A DNA stretch of 64,000 nucleotides from Alteromonadaceae bacterium 2753L.S.0a.02 (GCA_007827375.1 VISH01000002.1:1389001-1453000); one strand, 5' to 3'; counted from the first letter of the stretch, positions 1-9,422 are shown. Program-made: numbers and translations. The notes: generated from the sequence alone by a model not told the origin.

Positions 1-43
1 AAGCGCGACCCTAGTCACGCTTTTTTGAGCTTGGTGTTTGAAT

Positions 44-1684
44 TTAAAGCGATTTGTTGGCTTCGTTGAATTTACGCACTAACGTTTGAGTGGATGAGTC
101 CCAATCGCCAGGAATATCGGTGGTGCTAATGGCGGTGGCGATATGTGTGCCGAGTAGCTTACCGAGCTCTACGCCCCATTGATCGTAAGAGTTGATATTC
201 CAGAGCACGCCGAGGGTGTAAACCTTGTGCTCATAAGCCGCGATTAGTGCGCCAAGTGTTTCGGGCGTGAGCTTTTCCATGAGTACCACATTGCTAGGGC
301 GGTTGCCTGGGTGAACCTTGTGCGGCGCCAGAGTGGCAATTTCCGCTTCACCGACGCCAGCTGCACGCAGCTCGGCTTCTGTCGTAGCCAGGTCACGCCC
401 GGTCATCAATGCTTGGCTTTGCGCTACGCAATTAGCGAATAAATACTTATGTTGGTGCGCAATCGGGTGGTGAGCTTGCAGGGTCGCGATGAAATCGATG
501 GGCACCATAGTGGTTCCCTGATGCAACAATTGGTGGAATGAGTGTTGACCGTTAGTGCCTTCAGTTCCCCAAACAATGGAACCCGTTTGGTAATCGACTT
601 TTACGCCATCTTTGGTCACGCTTTTACCGTTGCTTTCCATCTCTAATTGCTGAAGGTAGGCGGGCAATAGCTGCAAGTGGTACGCATAGGGCAATATGGC
701 CTGGGTGTCGCTACCCATTAAATTGCTGTACCAAAACATCAGTAATCCCATTAGCACGGGAATATTTTTGTCCAGTGGGGCGTTGGCGAAATGCTCGTCC
801 ATGGCTGCGGCGCCGAGCCGCAATTTGTTAAAGTTTTCCATACCCACAGCAAATGCGATTGGCATTCCAATAGCGGACCACAGTGAGTAACGGCCGCCTA
901 CCCAGTCCCACAAGGGGTAGACGTTCTCAGCATCGATACCGAATTCCACCGCCTTGTCGACCTTGGAGGATATTGCCACGAAATGATATTTCAGCTGGTT
1001 TTCGGCACAGCCGTTATCGAGCATCCATTTGCGAGCAGTTAACGAGTTCTCAAGCGTTTCTAGTGTTGAAAATGATTTAGATGCAACTAAAAACAGGGTG
1101 GTCGTCGGGTTGAGCTTTTGCGTTAAATCGTAAATTTCAGCGCCGTCGATATTGGCAACAAAATGCACGTTTACGTGGCCGGTATGAAATGGCGTGAGAG
1201 CCTTGGTGACCATGCGGGGCCCCAGGTCGGAACCTCCAATGCCGATGTTAACCACATCAGTGATCTGTTCGCCTGTGTAACCTTTCCAATTGCCGCTGTG
1301 AACCGATTCGATAAGGCCAGACATTTTGGTCAGTGTGGCTGCCACAGCTTGCTCTTCTTCCGTGCTCGGTTCGCCGGAATACCGCAAGGCCGTGTGCAAG
1401 GCAGGTCGATCTTCGGTGTTGTTCACATGATCGCCGCGCATTAAACGCTTGATCGCGCCACTTAAGTCGGCCTGTTCTGCGGTAGCCAACAATAAGCCCA
1501 GGGTGTTTTCGTCGATATGGTTTTTAGAATAATCCAGTTGCAAACCGGCGGCGGTTGCGGTGTATCTGGCTGCGCGGTTGGTGTCGTCTGCAAAAGCTTG
1601 TGCAAGGGTTTTGCTCTTCCAGCCGTTGGCGGCTTCTATCAGTTGTTCCCAGTTATTAAATCGGTCGGATAATTTATTTTGCAT
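44..1684 (-). CDS. pgi: glucose-6-phosphate isomerase
   Basis: Cytosolic enzyme interconverting glucose 6-phosphate and fructose 6-phosphate in glycolysis/gluconeogenesis. The 546-residue product has the full length usual for the proteobacterial enzyme. It shows the sugar-phosphate isomerase signatures: VVNIGIGGSDLGPRM in the first half, and GRYSLWSAIGMP plus the NVVLMEKLTPETLGALIAAY region towards the C-terminus. The frame runs upstream to a TTG at 1714, but the ATG at 1684 (MQNKLSDRF) matches normal family N-termini and is preferred. The gene is convergent with nothing visible on its left and lies 41 bp downstream of ispB on the same strand, so the two may be co-transcribed. Identity is very likely; the exact start is less certain. 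Confidence 0.97.
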   Translation of the reverse strand: MQNKLSDRFNNWEQLIEAANGWKSKTLAQAFADDTNRAARYTATAAGLQLDYSKNHIDENTLGLLLATAEQADLSGAIKRLMRGDHVNNTEDRPALHTALRYSGEPSTEEEQAVAATLTKMSGLIESVHSGNWKGYTGEQITDVVNIGIGGSDLGPRMVTKALTPFHTGHVNVHFVANIDGAEIYDLTQKLNPTTTLFLVASKSFSTLETLENSLTARKWMLDNGCAENQLKYHFVAISSKVDKAVEFGIDAENVYPLWDWVGGRYSLWSAIGMPIAFAVGMENFNKLRLGAAAMDEHFANAPLDKNIPVLMGLLMFWYSNLMGSDTQAILPYAYHLQLLPAYLQQLEMESNGKSVTKDGVKVDYQTGSIVWGTEGTNGQHSFHQLLHQGTTMVPIDFIATLQAHHPIAHQHKYLFANCVAQSQALMTGRDLATTEAELRAAGVGEAEIATLAPHKVHPGNRPSNVVLMEKLTPETLGALIAAYEHKVYTLGVLWNINSYDQWGVELGKLLGTHIATAISTTDIPGDWDSSTQTLVRKFNEANKSL

Positions 1685-1725
1685 CGCTAGACTCTCTGTG
1701 CTGCTTACAACCAAGTGCGCTTCGA

Positions 1726-2688
1726 TTAAATAGTGCGATTAACCGAAAAACGCGTGAGATCCGCCAGGGCGGATTGAAACGGCGAGGCGGGCAGTTGTTC
1801 AATCAGTGCCAAAGCCTCGTCAGCATGTGTGTTGGCACACCGCATGGTGTACTCCAGGCCACCGCGCTCGCGCACGATAGAGATAATTTGTTGCAGTTTA
1901 TCGATACCTCCAGCGCGAATCGCTGCGCGAATTAATTCAACTTCAGTGTCGCTGCTGTGCGTAATCGCGTGGATTAGAGGCAGTGTTGGTTTACCCTCGG
2001 CAAGGTCATCACCCACATTTTTACCCAATGAGGCTGCGTCACCCTGGTAATCGAGCGCATCGTCAACCAATTGGAAAGCAACGCCAAGGTGATAGCCAAT
2101 TTGTTTGGCACATGCCCGCTGGGTCGCTGAGGCGCCAGCAATTACCGCGCCTATTTCACAAGCTGCTTCGAACAGGGCTGCGGTTTTTTTATGGATTACC
2201 ACCAGGTAATTTTGTTCACTGACATCCGGGTCGTTGGTATTAACCAGCTGTTGAACCTCGCCCTCTGAAATAACGTTGGTAGTGTTCGACATAATGGCCA
2301 TTACATCGATATCGCCGACCGCTACCATCATTTGGAAGGCACGGGAATACAGAAAATCCCCGACCAGGATGCTAGGCGCATTACCCCATTGGGCATTGGC
2401 TGTGGGGCGGCCCCGCCTTAGCGATGACACATCGACAACGTCATCGTGCAGCAGTGTTGCTGTGTGAATGAACTCGATAATTGCGGCCAGCTCAATATGC
2501 GCGCTGCCTTGATAACCTAATGCATTGGACGTCAATAATACCAAAAGTGGTCGCAGCCGTTTACCACCCGCATCAACAATGTAGTGACCGATGTTTTCGA
2601 CGAGATCTACGTCGGAGTGTAACTTTTCGATGATAAGCCTGTTTACGGCGGCAAAGTCGGCCTCAACAACTTTGTGAAATGACTGCAT
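1726..2688 (-). CDS. ispB: octaprenyl/polyprenyl diphosphate synthase
   Basis: Trans-polyprenyl diphosphate synthase that condenses IPP onto allylic diphosphates to make the quinone side chain. The 320-residue protein carries both aspartate-rich motifs: LLHDDVVD (first DDxxD) followed by RRGRPTAN, and QLVDDALDYQGD (second DDxxD). Length and motif spacing are those of IspB. In many gammaproteobacteria ispB sits back-to-back with rplU-rpmA-obgE. Here that pair is split by fbaA and an RND efflux operon (2850-8563), so ispB is about 6 kb from rplU. Chain length (C40 or C45) cannot be read from the sequence. Confidence 0.95.
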   Translation of the reverse strand: MQSFHKVVEADFAAVNRLIIEKLHSDVDLVENIGHYIVDAGGKRLRPLLVLLTSNALGYQGSAHIELAAIIEFIHTATLLHDDVVDVSSLRRGRPTANAQWGNAPSILVGDFLYSRAFQMMVAVGDIDVMAIMSNTTNVISEGEVQQLVNTNDPDVSEQNYLVVIHKKTAALFEAACEIGAVIAGASATQRACAKQIGYHLGVAFQLVDDALDYQGDAASLGKNVGDDLAEGKPTLPLIHAITHSSDTEVELIRAAIRAGGIDKLQQIISIVRERGGLEYTMRCANTHADEALALIEQLPASPFQSALADLTRFSVNRTI

Positions 2689-2778
2689 CGGGTTGGTTTA
2701 CCTGTTCTAATGAGGGGTGGATGCTAGGGGGCACATAGTGGGGTGTCAAGTCACGGCTTAAACTTCACCCACGAAATG

Positions 2779-2806
2779 CAAAGTGCCCGGAAACCCGGGC
2801 ACTTTG
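2779..2806 (-). terminator. 12-bp perfect stem-loop downstream of fbaA
   Basis: A 12-bp perfect inverted repeat (CAAAGTGCCCGG, loop AAAC, CCGGGCACTTTG) lies 44 bp past the fbaA stop on the minus strand. It lacks a clear U-tract on either strand, so it may stabilise the fbaA mRNA 3' end rather than act alone as an intrinsic terminator. Confidence 0.6.
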
Positions 2807-2849
2807 TGGCTCAATCGCTTGGATTTTACGTTATTTTCAAACAACAGGC

Positions 2850-3926
2850 TTATAGCACATCAACCGCGTTCAAGTCTGAGAAAGCCTGTTCGAGACGAGC
2901 TACCATCGACTCCTGGCCTTTACGCAACCAAACCCGTGGGTCGTAGTATTTCTTGTTGGGCTTGTCTTCACCTTCGGGATTGCCGATTTGACCCTGCAGG
3001 TAGCCTTCGTTGGCTTTGTAATAATTCATTATGCCGTCCCAGGTTGCCCATTGGGTATCAGTGTCGATGTTCATTTTGATTACACCGTACCCGATGGCTT
3101 CCTTAATTTCAGCTTCAGATGAACCCGAACCACCGTGGAACACAAAATTCAATGATTTTTCGGCCAGGCCGAACTTCTCGGAGCAATACTTCTGGGAGTT
3201 GTCGAGGATTTTCGGGGTGAGTTGAACATTTCCGGGCTTATAAACGCCGTGTACATTGCCGAATGCCGCAGCAATGGTGAAGCGCGGACTGATCTTGATC
3301 AGGTTTTCGTAGGCATACGCGACATCTTCAGGCTGGGTGTATAACTCAGAACTGTCCATACCCGTGTTGTCGACGCCATCTTCTTCGCCACCGGTGCAAC
3401 CGAGTTCGATTTCAAGGGTCATGCCCATCTTGGTCATTCGATCCAGATATTTGGCACACAGCTCAATATTTTCTTCGAGGCTTTCTTCAGAGAGGTCGAT
3501 CATGTGAGAGCTGAACAGAGGTTTACCTGTTTCAGCAAAATGTTTTTCTCCTGCGTCCAGCAACCCGTCAATCCAGGGTAACAGTTTTTTGGCGGCGTGG
3601 TCGGTGTGCAAAATTACAGGTACGCCGTAGGCTTCCGCCAACTGATGCACATGCTTCGCACCAGCAATTGCGCCGAGCACTTGGGCCTCTTGACCTTCAG
3701 CTTTGAGGCCTTTGCCTGCAAAAAATGCGGCACCACCGTTTGAAAACTGGATAACAACCGGCGATTTCACTTTGGCTGCGGCTTCCAGCACGGCATTTAC
3801 GGAATCTGTACCAACACAGTTCACTGCCGGCAGCGCAAAGTTGTTGGCTTTGGCAATCTCGAAAATCTTCTGTACATCGTCACCAGTGGCAACACCAGGC
3901 TTAACGGCTTCTAAAACTTTGGACAT
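2850..3926 (-). CDS. fbaA: class II fructose-bisphosphate aldolase
   Basis: Zinc-dependent aldolase that cleaves fructose 1,6-bisphosphate to DHAP and glyceraldehyde 3-phosphate. The 358-residue length is that of the E. coli FbaA type (class IIA), longer than FbaB/Cbb types. Visible motifs are VILHTDHAAKK (catalytic Asp and zinc His), ELGCTGGEEDGVD, FGNVHGVYKPGNVQL (zinc His) and FVFHGGSGSS (phosphate-binding loop). The frame extends upstream to 3950, but the ATG at 3926 (MSKVLEAVKPGV) has a GGAAA ribosome-binding site 8 bases upstream and matches family starts. It is flanked by a strong stem-loop downstream. A promoter should lie in 3927-4100 but no clear boxes were found. Confidence 0.97.
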   Translation of the reverse strand: MSKVLEAVKPGVATGDDVQKIFEIAKANNFALPAVNCVGTDSVNAVLEAAAKVKSPVVIQFSNGGAAFFAGKGLKAEGQEAQVLGAIAGAKHVHQLAEAYGVPVILHTDHAAKKLLPWIDGLLDAGEKHFAETGKPLFSSHMIDLSEESLEENIELCAKYLDRMTKMGMTLEIELGCTGGEEDGVDNTGMDSSELYTQPEDVAYAYENLIKISPRFTIAAAFGNVHGVYKPGNVQLTPKILDNSQKYCSEKFGLAEKSLNFVFHGGSGSSEAEIKEAIGYGVIKMNIDTDTQWATWDGIMNYYKANEGYLQGQIGNPEGEDKPNKKYYDPRVWLRKGQESMVARLEQAFSDLNAVDVL

Positions 3927-4305
3927 AGTGTGGTTTCCTATCTTTAACAAAATTGGGGCGCGTCATTCCTACCTACAGGCAGACCCTGCGACAGCTCCCT
4001 TTTAGGGGCGGCATTATACGTGAATGTGGTGTTTTTTGTATCACACAACCGAGAACGCGAGGGTAACTTCGGCGAAATTGGCGAATATTTGGCCATTTGC
4101 TCCCAAGAAAGCAAAAGATAGGGAATCCCGGGAGGCGAGGCGGTATAATTCACGAGTTCACTTCACGGGCTTTGCGCCCTGGCTTTAAAGTCAGGGTTCG
4201 TTCGTAAACTCACGCCCATTCTACTCGATAAAGGATTATGTTTCTGCCGAATCTGCAGTTACCAAATACCATCAAAATAATTGTCATAAGAATCAGGAGA
4301 ACCTC
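3927..4305. other. 379-bp intergenic region between divergent fbaA and RND operon
   Basis: No convincing gene: the one small frame here (3944-4153, minus) has no family character. The region must hold the promoters for fbaA (leftward) and for the efflux operon (rightward). A TATAAT hexamer sits at 4144-4149 without a good -35 box. A GGGC/GCCC mini-hairpin (4168-4179) and the near-perfect palindrome at 4177-4196 lie between it and the adaptor gene. Confidence 0.5.
4177..4196. promoter_or_regulatory. 20-bp palindrome upstream of RND efflux genes
   Basis: CCCTGGCTTTAAAGTCAGGG matches its reverse complement at 18 of 20 positions. It lies about 110 bp before the adaptor start and 30 bp after a TATAAT hexamer, a plausible place for a repressor operator. 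No regulator gene is adjacent, so any such regulator would be encoded elsewhere. Regulatory role is inference only. Confidence 0.35.
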
Positions 4306-5430
4306 ATGCGAGCCCTCTTAGCAAGCCTTATTGTGTTAGCTCTATTTGCCTGCAGTGAGAAACCCCCGGAGGAAGCGCCTGCCCAGGAGGTGTTTGTTGT
4401 TAGCGCTGCGGAAAAGCCTTACCGGCCGACGCGAGGTTTCAATGGCCGAATTCGCTCCAGCAGTGATGTTGCCGTAAAAGCTCAGGTTTCAGGAGAGCTA
4501 ACCGCAATACACTTCAAAGAGGGCGACGTGCTGGCAGCGGGGGCGCCGTTATTTGATATTGATCCATCCTCATACCAAGCGGAACTGTCAAAGGCCAAGG
4601 GGGAATTATCAAAAGCTAAGGCGGCTCGGGCCAATGCAGAGAAAAATTTCAATCGCGGCAAGCAGTTGATCGAAGACGGTTACATTTCTCAGTCAGAGTA
4701 CGACGAACTTGAATCCCGTGCTTTGGAGGCCACAGCTGCAGTTGAGGCAGCCGAAGCCGCGGTCGAGCGAGCACAGGTGAATCTTGATTTTACCAGCATT
4801 AAAGCGTCGCAAGATGGCCGTGTCGGTCGCTCGCGTTACGCTGTCGGTGACATTGTTGGCCCTAACTCCGAACCACTTACAACGCTGGTGGGGCAGGGTG
4901 GTATGGACGTGGTGTTTCAGCTTCCCGAAAGTATGCTCGTACAACTGCGTCGCACTCGCCAGATTACCGTTGACGATATCATCGTGAAGCTCGGGCTGCC
5001 CGATGGTTCTGAGTACAGCGAAACCGGAAAAATTGATTACCTGTCTAACCGGGTAGACCCAACCACAGGTACCGTTGAGCTCATGGCGCGTATGCCAAAC
5101 CCCAATGATGAATTGCGTCCAGGCATGTTTGTGCGTGTGGTGCTGCAGCTGGAAGAGCCGTTGATGGGGCTTATGGCGCCTCAGGCTGCGGTGCAGGTGG
5201 ACCAGCAGGGCACCTATGTTTTAGCGGTTGACAGCAATAATCAGGTTACTCGAAAAAACCTGGTAACCGGTGAACGAATTGGCGAGAACACACTTGTGAA
5301 CTCGGGACTGGAATCAGGCACCCTCATCATTGTGAGGGGTGTTCAGAAGGTGCGGGTAGGAGATACCGTGATACCCCTGCCCTATGAGCCAGCGACACCA
5401 GCCAGCGAGGGCGACAACCGTGATCAGTAG
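4306..5430 (+). CDS. RND efflux periplasmic adaptor lipoprotein
   Basis: Membrane-fusion (adaptor) subunit of a tripartite RND efflux system. The N-terminus is a lipoprotein signal with lipobox LFAC, so Cys16 would be lipidated and the protein anchored in the inner membrane. The remainder shows the barrel-sandwich half (AVKAQVSGELTAIHFKEGD), an alpha-hairpin rich in Ala/Glu/Lys at about residues 95-165, the second lipoyl half (VGRSRYAVGDIVG), and a C-terminal beta-barrel/membrane-proximal domain (LRPGMFVRVVLQL). AGGAG precedes the ATG. The gene overlaps the pump gene start. The paired outer-membrane channel is not encoded nearby, so a TolC-like protein from elsewhere is presumably used. Substrate unknown. 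Confidence 0.92.
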   Translation: MRALLASLIVLALFACSEKPPEEAPAQEVFVVSAAEKPYRPTRGFNGRIRSSSDVAVKAQVSGELTAIHFKEGDVLAAGAPLFDIDPSSYQAELSKAKGELSKAKAARANAEKNFNRGKQLIEDGYISQSEYDELESRALEATAAVEAAEAAVERAQVNLDFTSIKASQDGRVGRSRYAVGDIVGPNSEPLTTLVGQGGMDVVFQLPESMLVQLRRTRQITVDDIIVKLGLPDGSEYSETGKIDYLSNRVDPTTGTVELMARMPNPNDELRPGMFVRVVLQLEEPLMGLMAPQAAVQVDQQGTYVLAVDSNNQVTRKNLVTGERIGENTLVNSGLESGTLIIVRGVQKVRVGDTVIPLPYEPATPASEGDNRDQ

Positions 5431-8400
5431 AACCTTTATTGAGCGACCCAAGTTTGCCATGGTGGTCGCGCTAGTGATTACGCTTGGCGGATTGATAGCG
5501 CGCCTGATACTTCCGGTATCTGAATATCCCGAGGTGGCACCGCCGCGGGTGGAAGTCAAAGCTTCCTGGCCGGGTGCTTCAGCAGAAGTTATGGAAGAGG
5601 CTGTCGGGCAAGTTATTGAAAACATGGTTAACGGAGTTGAAGGCATGGAATACATGACTTCCAACTCTGCCAACGATGGCAGCTACAAGCTCACCATCAC
5701 CTTTGGGGTGGGTGACGACTCCGATATGGTTCTGGTACGAACCCAAAACCGGGTGTCACTTGCCGAACCTTCGTTGCCGGCCGAGGTGCGTGCCCAGGGG
5801 CTTACGGTAGATAAAATTTCTCCGGATATTCTGTTTACTGTCAACTTGTTCTCTCCTGATGGTAGTCTGGATGAACTCTTTATCGCCAACTATGCCATCA
5901 TCAACGTACAGAACCGTTTGAAGCGTATCCCCGGCGTTTCGGATGCGGTGATCTTCAGCACTGCCGACTATTCAATGCGTCTTTGGCTAGATCCTGTGCG
6001 AATGACTTCACTTGGAATAACGCCAGACGACATCGCCGCAGCACTCAAAGAACAAAATATTCAGGCCCCTGCAGGGAAAATCGGCGCCCCCCCCTATACC
6101 GGCTCGCTATCCACGGAATACACCTTGCAACTCAAAGGAAGAATGCAGAGCGAAGATGAATTTCGCAATATTATTCTGCGCGTTTCCGATGATGGCGCGA
6201 TTGTGAGATTAAAAGATGTCGCCGACGTAAAACTTGGACAGCTCGACTACAAAGTAAGCGGCAATTATAAGAATCGCCCTGCCACGGTCATGGCAATCTA
6301 CACTTTACCTGGCGCTAACGCCCTGTTAACCGGCGATGCTGTAAAAGCTGAACTACAGGCAATGCAGAAGAATTTTCCGCAGGGATTGGAATACGACGTA
6401 GGTTACGATACAACTCGCTACGTGAATGTCTCCATTTCACAAGTAACCACATCCTTGTTGCAGGCTGTTGGCTTGGTGGTGTTGATCACTTTTATTTTTC
6501 TGGGTGACTGGCGCCCCACATTGGTTCCCAGTGTCGCGATTCCTGTGTCTTTGATTGGTACTTTCGGTGTCATGTTGATGGCAGGTATGTCGATTAACAC
6601 TGTGACTCTGTTTGGCCTGATTCTGGCGATTGGCATCGTAGTGGATGATGCGATTCTGGTGGTTGAAAACACCGACCGACATCTCCGCGACGACCCGGAT
6701 ATCACCACCAAAGACGCAGTGATCAAAACCATGGAGGAGGTCAGTGGCCCCATCGTTGCCACTACCTTGGTACTCCTAGCCGTTTTTGTTCCTGTTGCGC
6801 TTCTGCCTGGGATTACCGGCGTTATGTACAATCAGTTCGCCATTACAATTTGTGTGGCAGTCGTACTGTCGTCTGTATGCGCGCTTTCGCTCAGCCCTGC
6901 GGTTGCCAGCCTGGTGCTGCGTCGCAGTGACAAAGAGGCCGCTTGGTATCGCAAGTTTAATCAGCTGTTTGCAGGGATTACCTCCAAGTTTACCGGGTTG
7001 GTCGGGGTTCTGTTGGTGCGACGTGCCACGGTAGGCGTCATTTTTGCCGGCCTGATGGCTGCTTTGTTCCTGGGAACCAAAATGCTACCGACAGCCTTTG
7101 TACCAGTTGAGGACAAAGGCGTGTTGATGATGAATGTGCAGCTGCCCGATGCGGCCTCGATCTCGAGAACCCAAGCGGTCATGACGAAGCTGCAAAAACT
7201 CATCGAAGAGGACCCTGCGGTGGAAAGCGCCACCTTGCTTTCCGGTTTTTCGATTCTCGCGGGTGCCGCGCAGAGTAACGGCGGTACTGGGTTTATTGTT
7301 CTGAAACACTGGGACGATCGTCCTGAATTCAAAGATATCTCATTTGCGGTGGCGCAGCGTATTAATGCTAGAGCCTATCGCGAAATTCCTGAAGCATTGG
7401 TTCAGGCGTTTCCACCGCCCTCAGTACCAGGTATGGGGGTGGTCGGCGGCATGGAGCTGGTGGTGGAAGACACACAGGGTCGCTCTCACGAGGAACTTGC
7501 TGGGGCGCTCCAGCAGCTCGCGGCTGCGGCTAACCAATCGCCCTTGATTAAAGATGCTTACACCACTTTCCGGGCAAATGTGCCGCAGTATTTCGTAGAC
7601 ATTGATCGGGATAAGGCCAAAACACTTCAGGTGCCGCTAACCAGTATCTTCAGCACCTTACAAAGCCAGTTGGGTTCGGCGTACATCAATGACTTCTCTC
7701 TGTTCGGTCAAACCTACCGGGTGATGATGCAGGCATCTGCGCAATACCGTCGGGAGCTTTCAGATATTAATCAGCTGTACACCCGTTCCAGTAAAGGCGA
7801 AATGGTGCCTCTATCTACCCTGGTCAAAATCGAGCCCATTTTGGGGGCAGACGTCGGTACCCGCTACAACCTGTATCGGTCTGCCATTTTGCGTGCCAGT
7901 CCAGCGCCAGGTGTCGCATCGGGGCAGGCTATGGCGGAAATGCAGAGCCTCGCAAAAGCGAACCTTCCGGCGGGCTACCAAGTGGAATGGACCGGCATGA
8001 GCTATCAGGAGGCCAAAGCCGGTAATCAGGCCATTATTGCCTTCGCTCTGGCTATGGTGTTCATTTATTTGTTTCTGGTGGCGCAGTATGAAAGCTGGTC
8101 ACTGCCGGCTGCGATTATTTTGGTAGTGCCTATTGCGGTAACTGGCGCGGTATATGGGCTACTGCTGGTGAAACAAATAGGCATTCCACAACTCGGAGCG
8201 TTGGATTTGTTTGCCCAGGTAGGTTTGGTTTTGCTTATCGGTCTTGCTGCGAAAAACGCAATTCTCATTGTGGAATTCGCCAGCGAGCGACGTGCTGATG
8301 GTTTGGGCATCCTGGAGGCGGCGGCAGAAGCTGCGCGCTTGAGGTTCCGTGCGGTGTGCATGACGGCCTTATCGTTTGTGCTGGGTATATTACCGCTGGT

Positions 8401-8563
8401 TTTCGCTTCCGGGGCGGGCATGTTCAGCCAAATGTCGCTGGGTCACACCGTGATGTGGGGCATGATCGTCGCGTTGGTGGTGGGTACACCTTTTATACCG
8501 GTGTTTTTCGCCATTATTCAGGCAACTCGGGAACGCTTTAAAAAAGGTGGGGGTACCGCATAA
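5420..8563 (+). CDS. RND (HAE1-type) inner-membrane efflux pump
   Basis: Proton-driven resistance-nodulation-division transporter of the AcrB/MexB class, about 1047 residues with the two-fold repeat of 6 transmembrane helices and large periplasmic loops. Key proton-relay residues are visible: the Asp pair in GIVVDDAILVVEN (TM4) and the Lys in GLAAKNAILIVEF (TM10). The open frame begins at an ATG at 5384 with no ribosome-binding site. A GTG at 5420, preceded by GAGGG and starting ISRTFIERPKFAM, matches the usual family N-terminus and is preferred. It overlaps the adaptor gene by 11 bp. Substrate range cannot be inferred. Confidence 0.95.
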   Translation: MISRTFIERPKFAMVVALVITLGGLIARLILPVSEYPEVAPPRVEVKASWPGASAEVMEEAVGQVIENMVNGVEGMEYMTSNSANDGSYKLTITFGVGDDSDMVLVRTQNRVSLAEPSLPAEVRAQGLTVDKISPDILFTVNLFSPDGSLDELFIANYAIINVQNRLKRIPGVSDAVIFSTADYSMRLWLDPVRMTSLGITPDDIAAALKEQNIQAPAGKIGAPPYTGSLSTEYTLQLKGRMQSEDEFRNIILRVSDDGAIVRLKDVADVKLGQLDYKVSGNYKNRPATVMAIYTLPGANALLTGDAVKAELQAMQKNFPQGLEYDVGYDTTRYVNVSISQVTTSLLQAVGLVVLITFIFLGDWRPTLVPSVAIPVSLIGTFGVMLMAGMSINTVTLFGLILAIGIVVDDAILVVENTDRHLRDDPDITTKDAVIKTMEEVSGPIVATTLVLLAVFVPVALLPGITGVMYNQFAITICVAVVLSSVCALSLSPAVASLVLRRSDKEAAWYRKFNQLFAGITSKFTGLVGVLLVRRATVGVIFAGLMAALFLGTKMLPTAFVPVEDKGVLMMNVQLPDAASISRTQAVMTKLQKLIEEDPAVESATLLSGFSILAGAAQSNGGTGFIVLKHWDDRPEFKDISFAVAQRINARAYREIPEALVQAFPPPSVPGMGVVGGMELVVEDTQGRSHEELAGALQQLAAAANQSPLIKDAYTTFRANVPQYFVDIDRDKAKTLQVPLTSIFSTLQSQLGSAYINDFSLFGQTYRVMMQASAQYRRELSDINQLYTRSSKGEMVPLSTLVKIEPILGADVGTRYNLYRSAILRASPAPGVASGQAMAEMQSLAKANLPAGYQVEWTGMSYQEAKAGNQAIIAFALAMVFIYLFLVAQYESWSLPAAIILVVPIAVTGAVYGLLLVKQIGIPQLGALDLFAQVGLVLLIGLAAKNAILIVEFASERRADGLGILEAAAEAARLRFRAVCMTALSFVLGILPLVFASGAGMFSQMSLGHTVMWGMIVALVVGTPFIPVFFAIIQATRERFKKGGGTA

Positions 8564-8570
8564 TCGACTG

Positions 8571-8599
8571 TTGCGCAAGAATTGCGCTTCGAGTACAAT
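8571..8599 (+). promoter_or_regulatory. sigma-70-type promoter of rplU-rpmA
   Basis: TTGCGC at 8571-8576 and TACAAT at 8594-8599 are separated by exactly 17 bp. The pair lies just after the RND pump stop and about 135 bp before the rplU start, giving a leader of roughly 125 nt. Sequence match is good; function not demonstrated. Confidence 0.7.
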
Positions 8600-8733
8600 T
8601 CGCGCCCCTGTAACCCTGGGTTCTGGGGTACATATACGACGCAAGCCTTGTTTTTGGTGGCAGATGGGCCGCCAGATTGAAATGAAGCCGCAACTTCTGC
8701 TTCGTGTCGTCCAGTTTAGTGTGGAGCAAATAC

Positions 8734-9048
8734 ATGTACGCAGTTATTGCATCCGGTGGCAAGCAGCACCGAGTTGAAGAAGGCGAAGTGCTTCGTCTCG
8801 AAAAAATTGAAGTGGCTACTGGCGAATCGGTCGATTTCGATCAGGTTTTGTTGGTAGGAAGCGGTGCTGAGGTTAAAATCGGCACTCCTGTTGTGGAAGG
8901 CGCTAAGGTAACTGCTGAAGTTATCAGCCACGGGCGTGCCGACAAAGTAACGATTATCAAGTTCAAACGTCGTAAGCACTCCATGAAGCGTCAAGGTCAT
9001 CGTCAGTGGTATACCGAAGTAAAAATTACCGGTATCCAGGGCTGTTAA
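8734..9048 (+). CDS. rplU: 50S ribosomal protein L21
   Basis: Large-subunit ribosomal protein of 104 residues beginning MYAVIASGGKQHRVEEGEV, the typical L21 N-terminus, and ending with the RQGHRQWYTEVKITGI region that contacts 23S rRNA. The frame is open 30 bases further upstream, but the ATG at 8734 with GGAG 7 bases before it gives the standard protein. It heads the conserved rplU-rpmA pair, 30 bp apart, driven by the promoter at 8571-8599. Confidence 0.98.
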   Translation: MYAVIASGGKQHRVEEGEVLRLEKIEVATGESVDFDQVLLVGSGAEVKIGTPVVEGAKVTAEVISHGRADKVTIIKFKRRKHSMKRQGHRQWYTEVKITGIQGC

Positions 9049-9078
9049 GAATTTAGAGATTATTAAGCGGAGACAATC

Positions 9079-9336
9079 ATGGCTCACAAAAAAGCAGGTG
9101 GTAGTACGCGTAACGGACGCGATTCCGAAAGTAAACGCCTCGGTGTTAAGATGTTTGGCGGCCAACAAGTAAAAGCTGGAAACATTTTAGTTCGTCAGCG
9201 TGGCACCAAGTTTCATGTTGGTGAGAACGTGGGTATTGGCAAAGACCATACTCTGTTCGCCAAAGCGGATGGTACGGTTAAATTTGAAGTTAAAGGCCCG
9301 AACAGCCGCAAATACGTTAGCGTAGTCGCGGCATAA
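9079..9336 (+). CDS. rpmA: 50S ribosomal protein L27
   Basis: 85-residue L27, starting MAHKKAGGSTRNGRDSESK, with the conserved flexible N-terminal tail that reaches the peptidyl-transferase centre. It has no cleavable extension of the Firmicutes type. It follows rplU directly and is closed by an intrinsic terminator, so rplU-rpmA form a two-gene unit before obgE. Confidence 0.98.
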   Translation: MAHKKAGGSTRNGRDSESKRLGVKMFGGQQVKAGNILVRQRGTKFHVGENVGIGKDHTLFAKADGTVKFEVKGPNSRKYVSVVAA

Positions 9337-9364
9337 CTTTAGCATTAAAGAAGTCCTAATAATA

Positions 9365-9405
9365 AAAGCCTCGCTACCGACCGTAGCGGGGCTTTTTGTT
9401 TTTTT
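9365..9405 (+). terminator. intrinsic terminator after rpmA
   Basis: GCCTCGCTAC pairs with GTAGCGGGGC (one G-U pair) around a CGACC loop, with A-rich sequence before and a T-tract after (9391-9405). The obgE start at 9423 follows immediately, so some read-through is likely. Confidence 0.85.
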
Positions 9406-9422
9406 GCAGCAGGCAAATTGAT

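Noticed and set aside
1..43. End of a gene left of pgi
   Set aside because: Only 43 bases are visible before the pgi stop and no frame can be judged.
3944..4153. 69-codon minus-strand frame upstream of fbaA
   Set aside because: No family character, no ribosome-binding site and it overlaps the region that must hold promoters; treated as chance.
4693..4944. Long antisense frames inside the RND, glnD, obgE, dapE and dapD genes
   Set aside because: They mirror codon usage of the real gene on the other strand and have no recognisable domain or initiation site.
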